From Elusimicrobiota bacterium (GTDB lineage: Bacteria > Elusimicrobiota > UBA5214 > JBBAAG01), in contig JBBAAG010000078.1 in assembly GCA_041658405.1 (NCBI GenBank), positions 1 to 13,868 on the forward strand: 13,868 bases of DNA, given 5' to 3'. The notes under the pieces are model-generated. The model was given only the letters and a program-made list of their open reading frames with translations, ran no database searches and was not told the DNA's origin. The translations under genes were made by a program, and so were the position numbers. This document shows positions 8,427-13,227 of this stretch, piece by piece; position 1 is the stretch's first letter, and each line of letters begins with the position of its first letter.

Positions 8427-8567
8427 CTATTCTTTACGAATAACTCTTATCAATACCACAATAACTGCGATTACAAACAAAATATGAATGAACCCGTTGA
8501 TTGTGTATCCGGTAATAAAACCCAACAGCCATAACGCAACAAGTATAACAGCAATCGTCTCTAAAAT
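8427..8567 (-). CDS. Small membrane protein, lmo0937 family, with apparent AUU start codon
   Basis: A 46-residue protein found by translating the minus strand. It reads 'ILETIAVILVALWLLGFITG', then 'YTINGFIHILFVIAVIVVLI' and 'RVIRKE', closely matching the lmo0937 family (usual form ML-x-TIAVIL, LWLLG, YT-x-GGFIH, VIAVIVVL). Two hydrophobic helices flank a Tyr-Thr/Gly turn. The frame has no ATG, GTG or TTG between an in-frame TGA at about 8588 and the family start position. The codon at the expected Met position is ATT (8567-8565), placed 4 nt after a perfect AAGGAGG. Hence AUU initiation is the best reading; a sequencing error or a recent start-codon mutation is the alternative. It lies between the 66-aa and 207-aa genes and ends 11 nt before the latter. 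The molecular role of the family is unknown. Confidence 0.8.
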   Translation of the reverse strand: MLETIAVILVALWLLGFITGYTINGFIHILFVIAVIVVLIRVIRKE

Positions 8568-8570
8568 TTG

Positions 8571-8577
8571 CCCTCCT
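8571..8577 (-). promoter_or_regulatory. Consensus Shine-Dalgarno placing the AUU start
   Basis: On the minus strand this reads AAGGAGG with one more G after it. It is among the strongest SD matches in the window and is positioned only for the ATT codon at 8567, since no standard start codon is nearby in the lmo0937 reading frame. Confidence 0.7.
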
Positions 8578-8611
8578 TGATTATCTCCCGATCATTCTTG
8601 CTATGCCCGAA

Positions 8612-8812
8612 TCATTTTTTCTTATGAATCAGTTTTAAAACAGCTTTCTTAGAATCAGCTGTAGTTTTCTTCGCGTTTTTTGAAATGTCGCGCGCGATAT
8701 CCGCAGCGTCCTTTTTTGCCACAACGATTTTGTTCTTGGCAATTTTAACATTCTTCGATACTTTGTCCACAACCTTGTCAATACGTTCCCCAATGGTTTT
8801 CTCTTCTCTCAT
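8612..8812 (-). CDS. Small lysine/alanine-rich helical protein of unknown function
   Basis: A 66-residue protein with no signal or membrane segment, made mostly of Lys, Ala, Ile, Val and Asp in a heptad-like pattern ('IDKVVDKVSKNVKIAKNKIV', then 'AKKDAADIARDISKNAKK'), ending 'LIHKKK'. It predicts one long amphipathic, strongly basic helix. The style resembles YtxH/apolipoprotein-like or histone-tail-like stress proteins, but no family can be assigned. AAGGAG lies about 8 nt before the ATG. It is the first gene after promoter copy B (57 nt away) and heads the operon continuing with the lmo0937-type, 207-aa, kinase, receiver and cyclase genes. It may associate with membrane or DNA (inference). 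Confidence 0.7.
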   Translation of the reverse strand: MREEKTIGERIDKVVDKVSKNVKIAKNKIVVAKKDAADIARDISKNAKKTTADSKKAVLKLIHKKK

Positions 8813-8849
8813 AAATTTTCTCCTTCTAATCCTTAGAATAACATGGTTC

Positions 8850-8916
8850 TATTTTTACAAAATTGACATGTTTTAGGAATTGGCTGAATCCCCTTTCTAC
8901 CGACTTTCTTCTACCT
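8850..8916 (-). promoter_or_regulatory. Repeated promoter element, copy B (upstream of 66-aa gene operon)
   Basis: Toward the 66-aa gene it shows GTAGAA, AGTC, AAAG, G and CCAATT at the shared spacing, then TTCCTA as weak -35 and TAAAAAT in the -10 zone near 8851-8857. Its downstream half is also strikingly like copy A (31 of 38 positions by eye). It would drive the six-gene operon that includes the kinase. Confidence 0.62.
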
Positions 8917-8973
8917 AGGGATTTAGGAGAAATAGCTAAACGCGGGTGTAGCTCTGGTGGCTCAAAAATGTGT

Positions 8974-9040
8974 AAGTAGAATAAAGTCATATAAAAGCAG
9001 AACCAGCCAATTCATATATTCTTTATCCACTAGTATTATT
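8974..9040 (+). promoter_or_regulatory. Repeated promoter element, copy C (upstream of DUF6629-like operon)
   Basis: Direct repeats AAGTAGAA (8974-8981) and AAAGCAGAA (8994-9002) are 21 bp apart, with AGTC between them at 8985-8988, CCAATT at 9007-9012, -35 TTCATA (9011-9016) and -10 TATTAT (9034-9039), a 17-bp spacer. A second candidate -10, TATATT at 9015-9020, is shared only with copy D. Confidence 0.65.
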
Positions 9041-9131
9041 TAGTTATTGACTTTCAATAAAAGTTGATCAGATCCTGAAATGAGTATGCGAAATATTTTA
9101 TAGATGACTTTAAAGTTCATAGGAGAAAAAA

Positions 9132-9809
9132 ATGTGTTTTTCAGCACCAGCAAGTTTTACAGCAGGTGTATTGCTTACGTTTATCGGAACTGAAACATTA
9201 AAAAAAGTACATAAGCCTTCCCAAATAGTTTTGGCAAGTATGTCATTATTTTTTGCTTTTCAGCAATTTACAGAAGGCGTTGTATGGCTTACAATAGGAA
9301 AGACAGGATATGCCGGGCTGGAGGCAGTTACCACATACATTTTTGTAATAATGGCGCAGGTTCTTTGGCCTATCCTGATTCCGTTTTCTGTTTTATTGAT
9401 AGAAAACAATAAAATACGAAAAAAAATATTGTCTGCATTACTGGCAGTTGGCACGGTGATCGGGTTGTACTATTTATACCGTATGGTGTTTTATGGTGTT
9501 CACGCGGGAATCAGCAAATGGCATATTATCTATCGAAACTCTACTGTAGACCCTCTAGAATATGCAGCTGTATTTGTTTACCTTATTGCAGCGATAACAC
9601 CATTTTTTATTTCTAGTATTAAAAGAATCTATATTATTGGAATTATTATGGGATTATCGTTTATTGTCTCAGTACTATTTTATACGCGTTGCCTGACCTC
9701 GGTATGGTGTTTCTTTGCGGCTGTGATAAGCTTTATGGTTTTTTATATTATTAGGGATGCACACAAAAAATTTCATTTTGATAAGTTATCCGCTGCACAT
9801 TCCAAATAA
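9132..9809 (+). CDS. Polytopic membrane protein, DUF6629-like
   Basis: A 225-residue protein with six or seven hydrophobic helices spread over the whole length and a short basic C-terminus. The N-terminus 'MCFSAPASFTAGVLL', followed by 'FFAFQQFTEGVVWL', is the recognisable signature of the DUF6629 family of bacterial membrane proteins, whose function is not known. The Cys-Phe-Ser start lacks a signal-peptide n-region, so it is not a lipobox. AGGAG lies 7 nt upstream of the ATG. First gene of a plus-strand operon after promoter copy C, with 56 nt to the next gene. A sensor, transporter or membrane scaffold role are all possible. Confidence 0.75.
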   Translation: MCFSAPASFTAGVLLTFIGTETLKKVHKPSQIVLASMSLFFAFQQFTEGVVWLTIGKTGYAGLEAVTTYIFVIMAQVLWPILIPFSVLLIENNKIRKKILSALLAVGTVIGLYYLYRMVFYGVHAGISKWHIIYRNSTVDPLEYAAVFVYLIAAITPFFISSIKRIYIIGIIMGLSFIVSVLFYTRCLTSVWCFFAAVISFMVFYIIRDAHKKFHFDKLSAAHSK

Positions 9810-9865
9810 TATTATGTCAAACATTAAAAAAGGAAATAGTAATAAACAAAGGAAAAGGAGATAGT

Positions 9866-10195
9866 ATGACGGTAATAATGATTCATTTAGTAGCAGTAAC
9901 GTTCATTGTAACACTGAGTTATTTTGTTATGTGGACCACAAGCAAGCCGGATAGGCCCAAAGATGTATTATTATTCGGAAAGATTATGTCAAAAATATTG
10001 TTAATAACTGCAGGATTAGTGCTTATTAATGGAATGACTTATGGCCCAAAAACAATAAGAAATATCAGTATGAAATATTCCCGTAGTTGCTCAAGTTGTA
10101 TGGAAACGTCTGATAATCTACAGAATTCATTGATGGGAAAAATGCAGGTTAGTTCAGGACAGAACGTAACTGTTGAGAAAGAACAAAATAAATGA
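9866..10195 (+). CDS. Small membrane protein with two helices and a CxxC pair, unknown function
   Basis: A 109-residue protein. Hydrophobic helices at about 2-24 and 41-60 are joined by a short polar loop with Lys, Asp and Arg; the rest is hydrophilic. C75-S-S-C78 could form a disulfide or bind metal if the tail lies outside the cytoplasm. AAGGAG is 6 nt upstream of the start. Its stop codon overlaps the ATG of the phosphatase gene (ATGA at 10192-10195), so the two are probably translated together and may work together. I recognise no family. Confidence 0.65.
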   Translation: MTVIMIHLVAVTFIVTLSYFVMWTTSKPDRPKDVLLFGKIMSKILLITAGLVLINGMTYGPKTIRNISMKYSRSCSSCMETSDNLQNSLMGKMQVSSGQNVTVEKEQNK

Positions 10196-10641
10196 TTGAT
10201 ATATCTAAAGTAACAGATTATTTATATGTAGGATCCAGAGTCGGGAAGGAACACGTCGATGAATTGAAAGTACTTAATTTTAATCTAATTATTTCCATGA
10301 TCGGGCAAATGCCGCCCGATGAAGTCTATACCCTTCCCCCATTTAAAACATTGTGGATCAAAACTTATGACACAATGTTTACCCCTATCTCAATCAAGAA
10401 ACTGCTTGTGGGGGTTGACGCTGCCTTGCCTGTTATTCAGAATAAGGGTAGGGTGTTAGTTTTTTGTATGCAAGGCAAACGGCGTAGTATTGCTATGTCC
10501 GCAGCTATTCTTATCAGCATGGGGCATACAATGGAAGAGGCTGTTAATTTATTGACCACTGCCCGTGCGGCAGCGGATCCCAAAAGATGGTATATCCGCA
10601 GGCAAATCAGGGCTTTTGAAAAGTATTGGCAGAAAAGGTAA
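10192..10641 (+). CDS. Dual-specificity/PTP-like phosphatase with altered P-loop
   Basis: A 149-residue cytosolic protein of the DSP fold: 'ISKVTDYLYVGSR' opening, 'VLNFNLIISM', and a phosphate-binding loop 'VFCMQGKRRSIAMSAAILI'. The catalytic C92 and R98 of C-x5-R-S are present and D60 is a candidate general acid, 32 residues before the Cys as in VHR-type enzymes. The usual His before the Cys is Phe here (F91), which should raise the Cys pKa and may lower activity. The substrate could be phosphoprotein or, given the adjoining lipid kinase, a phospholipid headgroup; the latter is inference from context. Only a weak RBS is visible, consistent with coupling to the upstream gene through the ATGA overlap. 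Confidence 0.8.
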   Translation: MIDISKVTDYLYVGSRVGKEHVDELKVLNFNLIISMIGQMPPDEVYTLPPFKTLWIKTYDTMFTPISIKKLLVGVDAALPVIQNKGRVLVFCMQGKRRSIAMSAAILISMGHTMEEAVNLLTTARAAADPKRWYIRRQIRAFEKYWQKR

Positions 10642-10648
10642 AGTGCTT

Positions 10649-11566
10649 ATGGAAAAGATAATACAAAATATTCATATCATCATTAATCCTGCCTCGGGGA
10701 AAGAAGAGCCTATATTATCTACTATTAATATTGCTATGAAAGAAGTTGGGATCAAATGGGAAGCATTGGTTACTCACAAAGAGGGAGATGCAATACGGTA
10801 TGCACAGGATGCTGTGAAAAAAGGAGTTGACGCTGTTGCTGTGTACGGCGGGGACGGCGCGGTGATGGAAGTTGTTAGCGGTTTAATTGGTTCAGAAATA
10901 CCGTTGATTATTTTACCCGGAGGATCTACGAATGTAATGGCTAAGGAACTTGGTATACCGGAAGATCTTAAAGAATCTTGTGCGATTATCAGTCAAGTTC
11001 CGCGTAAAATTAAAACTATCGATGTGGGACAGTTTGGCAACCGCTATTTTATTACAGGATTAAGTATTGGTTTTGGAGCGGATTTAGTGAAAGGCGCGGG
11101 ACGTAAGGCAAAAAATAAATATGGTATTTTGGCATATCTATTTTCAGCAGTCGAAGCTTTCAATAGAATCCGGCTTGTAAATTATCATCTTAATATAGAC
11201 GGTAATAAATTCGATGTTCAAGGTATGACATGCGTTATTGCTAATGCTGGGAATGTCGGGTTTACAGATGTATCTTTAGATAGGAATATAGATGTAAGCG
11301 ATGGGTTATTGGATGTTGTTGTCTTGCGAAAAGCAAATTTATTTTTTCTGAAGCATATTATTACCGCTTTGATTAAACGAGAAATGCCGGTTAATCTGGA
11401 ATTAGTTAAGCATTGGCAAGGTAAACAGATTAGTGTTTCCACAAACCACAAACAGGTCGTGCAGTGCGATGGCGAGGTATTAGAAAATATTCCTGCTCAG
11501 ATAAAGGTTGTTCCAGCTGCAATTACTGTATTGATTCCTGATAGAAGTAAAACAAATGAGGAATAG
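10649..11566 (+). CDS. Diacylglycerol kinase-like lipid kinase (YegS/DagK family)
   Basis: A 305-residue enzyme when started at the ATG at 10649. That start leaves the catalytic domain complete ('IHIIINPASGK' near the N-terminus) and sits 10 nt after AAAGG. A longer in-frame form from 10565 would lie inside the phosphatase gene and adds only non-family residues. The nucleotide-binding loop is 'VYGGDGAVMEVVSGL' (GGDG at 67-70), followed by 'LPGGSTNVMAKELGIP' and a C-terminal 'QCDGE', all diagnostic of the DAGK catalytic family. The usual T after GGDG is Ala and the N before EV is Met, so substrate preference may differ. It would phosphorylate a lipid hydroxyl with ATP, making phosphatidic acid or a related lipid. 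It begins 8 nt after the phosphatase stop, suggesting an opposed kinase/phosphatase pair. Confidence 0.87.
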   Translation: MEKIIQNIHIIINPASGKEEPILSTINIAMKEVGIKWEALVTHKEGDAIRYAQDAVKKGVDAVAVYGGDGAVMEVVSGLIGSEIPLIILPGGSTNVMAKELGIPEDLKESCAIISQVPRKIKTIDVGQFGNRYFITGLSIGFGADLVKGAGRKAKNKYGILAYLFSAVEAFNRIRLVNYHLNIDGNKFDVQGMTCVIANAGNVGFTDVSLDRNIDVSDGLLDVVVLRKANLFFLKHIITALIKREMPVNLELVKHWQGKQISVSTNHKQVVQCDGEVLENIPAQIKVVPAAITVLIPDRSKTNEE

Positions 11567-11578
11567 TAAGTTAAAACC

Positions 11579-11593
11579 ATGAAATCATATTAA
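11579..11593 (+). other. Possible four-codon leader ORF touching the next start
   Basis: ATG, three codons and TAA, the last base of which is the A of the next gene's ATG (TAATG). No good SD precedes this mini-ORF, so it may be chance. Confidence 0.25.
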
Positions 11594-12189
11594 TGAATAA
11601 AAGTATTGTTATTGGCAGTATTATTATAATTATAAGCATTTCTATAGCGTTCGGATACTTTTACTGGTTACATACGCCTGCTTATTCATTAACCCAGGTT
11701 GCTAAAGCAGCAAAGATTCATGATGTTAGGATGTTTAATATGTATGTTGATGTCAATACCGTGGTAAATAGGGTTTTAGAAAATGGTGTATCAACAACTA
11801 CTTACAAAAGTAAGCCTGAAGAAACAAGTCAGTGGAGTAAACTTGTTGAAAGTATTAGAGAGCCCTTCCTTAAATTGATGGTTCCGCGGTTAGATGAAAT
11901 CATGAAAGAACAGATTGAACAATATATAAAAACTGGCGTTTTTGTTCAAGATCAAGAAGGGCGGAATGGGAAAGACAACGGGTGTTTTCAGGAGTTTAAG
12001 AAATATGCTGACTCAAAATATACTGGTATTAAATACACTAAAAATAAAGGCAAAATAGCTTTGGTTGGCATAGGACTCGTTACTCTACAGGATAAAAAAA
12101 AGTATATTCTTGAACTGAAAATGCAAAAAATGAAAGCTGGATACTGGCAGCTTATTGAAATTGTTAATATTACACAAAAAAATAGATAA
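11593..12189 (+). CDS. Membrane-anchored protein, DUF2939-like
   Basis: A 198-residue protein with one N-terminal hydrophobic helix (about 5-24) that is probably an uncleaved anchor, followed by 'TPAYSLTQVAKAAKIHDVRM' and 'FNMYVDVNTVVNRVL'. The pattern of a short Tyr-Ser-Leu stretch, an Ala/Lys helix with His-Asp, then a YVDV strand is typical of DUF2939. The remainder is a charged helix ('MKEQIEQYIKTG') and beta strands to the end. It probably lies on the periplasmic face; its function is unknown. No SD is near the ATG; the closest GAGGA is about 30 nt upstream. It ends the operon of promoter copy C. Confidence 0.68.
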   Translation: MNKSIVIGSIIIIISISIAFGYFYWLHTPAYSLTQVAKAAKIHDVRMFNMYVDVNTVVNRVLENGVSTTTYKSKPEETSQWSKLVESIREPFLKLMVPRLDEIMKEQIEQYIKTGVFVQDQEGRNGKDNGCFQEFKKYADSKYTGIKYTKNKGKIALVGIGLVTLQDKKKYILELKMQKMKAGYWQLIEIVNITQKNR

Positions 12190-12220
12190 AAACACTGCTC
12201 CTGAAATGAAATAGTTAATA

Positions 12221-12287
12221 GTATAGAAAATAGTCAATAAAAAGCAGATATTCCCAATTGTGAGATGTATTGGAACACAATATCATT
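12221..12287 (+). promoter_or_regulatory. Repeated promoter element, copy E (upstream of lone receiver)
   Basis: The most diverged copy, yet gap-free with the others: TAGAA (12224-12228), AGTC (12232-12235), AAAAGCAGA (12241-12249 zone), CCAATT (12254-12259), -35 TTGTGA (12258-12263) and -10 TATCAT (12281-12286) with a 17-bp spacer. Its -35 is the best of the five. Confidence 0.55.
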
Positions 12288-12309
12288 AACATTGAGGAGG
12301 ATGGAAGAC

Positions 12310-12330
12310 ATGTTTAAACCAAAGATATGA
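12310..12330 (+). CDS. Leader mini-ORF (6 codons) translationally coupled to the receiver gene
   Basis: The only strong SD here, GAGGAGG at 12294-12300, is 9 nt before ATG 12310, which opens a six-codon frame (M-F-K-P-K-I) ending in TGA at 12328-12330. That TGA overlaps the receiver ATG (12327-12329) as ATGA. A second in-frame ATG at 12301 touches the SD and is too close to use. The receiver start has no SD of its own, so ribosomes probably reach it by termination-reinitiation. Confidence 0.5.
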   Translation: MFKPKI

Positions 12331-12788
12331 AAAGTAAAAAGATTGTAGTAATTGATGATGATAGGGTATTTTTGGAGGAAATTAATGAAACTCTTGCATT
12401 AAACGGGTATATGCCGACTGTGTTTAGTGACGGGAAATCCGCGTTGCAAAACATGATTGAAATACAGCCGGATGTGATACTACTGGATATAAAAATGGAG
12501 AATATGCACGGTTTTCAGGTAGCCGAAGAAATACAGCAGAGCCCGCAGTTAAACAAAATACCAATTATTGTAATTACCGGTTTCCTTATCCTTGAAGAGA
12601 ACGAAAAGTATTTACGCGAGTGCGGAGTTAACACATATATAATGAAACCGTTTCAACCGGACAAACTGATTCAGGTTATAAAAATAGTATTATCAAAAAA
12701 CTATGTTGAAACACAAAAAATGGAAAAGTCATGCTGGAAAACAATTTATTCAAAAAGAAATAGTAAATTCGTGAAACTTGACAAGTAG
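12327..12788 (+). CDS. Single-domain response regulator with basic C-terminal tail
   Basis: A 153-residue protein. Residues 4-122 are an intact receiver: D10-D11-D12, phosphoacceptor D54 in 'ILLDIKMENMHG', T84 and K107 in 'MKPFQP'. Residues 124-153 form a Lys-rich tail ('YSKRNSKFVKLDK') with no recognisable output domain. An in-frame TAA at 12315 excludes a longer start. It is the only gene between promoter copies E and D, and its stop codon (12786-12788) lies inside copy D. It may be phosphorylated by the multi-PAS kinase in the window or by a distant one. It could work as a diffusible adaptor. Confidence 0.85.
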   Translation: MKSKKIVVIDDDRVFLEEINETLALNGYMPTVFSDGKSALQNMIEIQPDVILLDIKMENMHGFQVAEEIQQSPQLNKIPIIVITGFLILEENEKYLRECGVNTYIMKPFQPDKLIQVIKIVLSKNYVETQKMEKSCWKTIYSKRNSKFVKLDK

Positions 12789-12849
12789 AATTAAGTCAGA
12801 CAAAAGTAGAACCCGCCAATTACTATATTAGTCAATCCCATGTATTATT
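12783..12849 (+). promoter_or_regulatory. Repeated promoter element, copy D (upstream of DUF948-like gene)
   Basis: The clearest direct repeat: AAGTAGAA at 12783-12790 and again at 12804-12811, exactly 21 bp apart, with AGTC between (12794-12797). CCAATT follows at 12816-12821, -35 TTACTA at 12820-12825 and -10 TATTAT at 12843-12848. The leader to the gene is nearly as long as that of copy C (112 against 111 nt from the TATATT block). Confidence 0.65.
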
Positions 12850-12941
12850 ATCAAGTGTATTACAGGCAAAACTTTCGGTAGCAGTAGAAAGCAGTATGCC
12901 TGAAGTTTAGGGATAAATGAAATATTTGTGGAGGAGAAAAA

Positions 12942-13175
12942 ATGGAAATTACTTTATTGATATGCGTTATTCTAATAACAATTTCAATTCTTGTCGGAAC
13001 TGTGTACTTCGTGTTAACTATGATTCAAATTAAGCAAACAACAAAAGAAGTTGAAATACTTACGCGAAAAATTGATGCAGCATCGCCGCTGTTAAATCTA
13101 ATGCTTTTCAGTAGCAGCATAGTTTCAGCACTTATGAATAAAATTGCAAATCTTTTTAATGAAAAGAAAAAATAG
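12942..13175 (+). CDS. Small single-helix membrane protein, DUF948-like
   Basis: A 77-residue protein: N-terminal membrane helix (about 4-27), then a polar amphipathic segment ('QIKQTTKEVEILTRKIDAAS') and a second hydrophobic stretch (54-70) with a Lys-rich end. The arrangement resembles DUF948/YtxG-like proteins, which are general stress proteins in Bacillus; the match is by style, not by a decisive motif. A strong GGAGGAG lies 7-9 nt before the ATG. It has its own promoter copy (D) and precedes the PorV-type gene by 52 nt. Confidence 0.6.
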   Translation: MEITLLICVILITISILVGTVYFVLTMIQIKQTTKEVEILTRKIDAASPLLNLMLFSSSIVSALMNKIANLFNEKKK

Positions 13176-13227
13176 GAAATACAATCAAAATTTAATATGA
13201 AAACTATCTTATTGAGAGGATAAATAC

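Larger units (their letters stand above)
8813..9131. other. Divergent intergenic region holding two promoter-element copies
   Basis: A 319-nt gap between the leftward 66-aa gene and the rightward DUF6629-like gene. It contains promoter copy B (leftward) and copy C (rightward) about 57 nt apart, upstream ends facing each other, so activator bound in the middle could drive both operons. The stretch from 9041 to 9120 is AT-rich leader with no convincing gene, hairpin or riboswitch that I can see. Confidence 0.7.

Noticed and set aside
8974..9020. Sigma-54 promoter reading of the TTGGC/GCCAATT block
   Set aside because: On neither strand is GG followed by GC at the required 10-nt spacing in all copies; copy C has 8 nt and the others lack the GC.
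9015..9020. TATATT as the main -10 of the shared element
   Set aside because: Seen only in copies C and D (12824-12829); A and B have TAAAAC and E has GAGATG. The TATTAT block 17 bp after the TT of CCAATT is better supported over all copies, so TATATT is kept only as an alternative.
10565..10648. Longer N-terminus for the lipid kinase
   Set aside because: It would overlap the phosphatase gene by about 77 nt and adds residues unlike the family; ATG 10649 gives the normal domain start.
12257..12281. CRP-like or hairpin site ATTGTG ... CACAAT
   Set aside because: The arms match for 6 bp but the 13-nt gap does not fit the TGTGA-N6-TCACA CRP layout, and the loop is too AT-rich and the stem too short for a terminator. 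It may be chance overlap with promoter copy E.
12778..12783. TTGACA as a consensus -35
   Set aside because: It lies in the coding end of the receiver gene and 17 bp downstream reads CAAAAG, not a -10; not present in the other copies.
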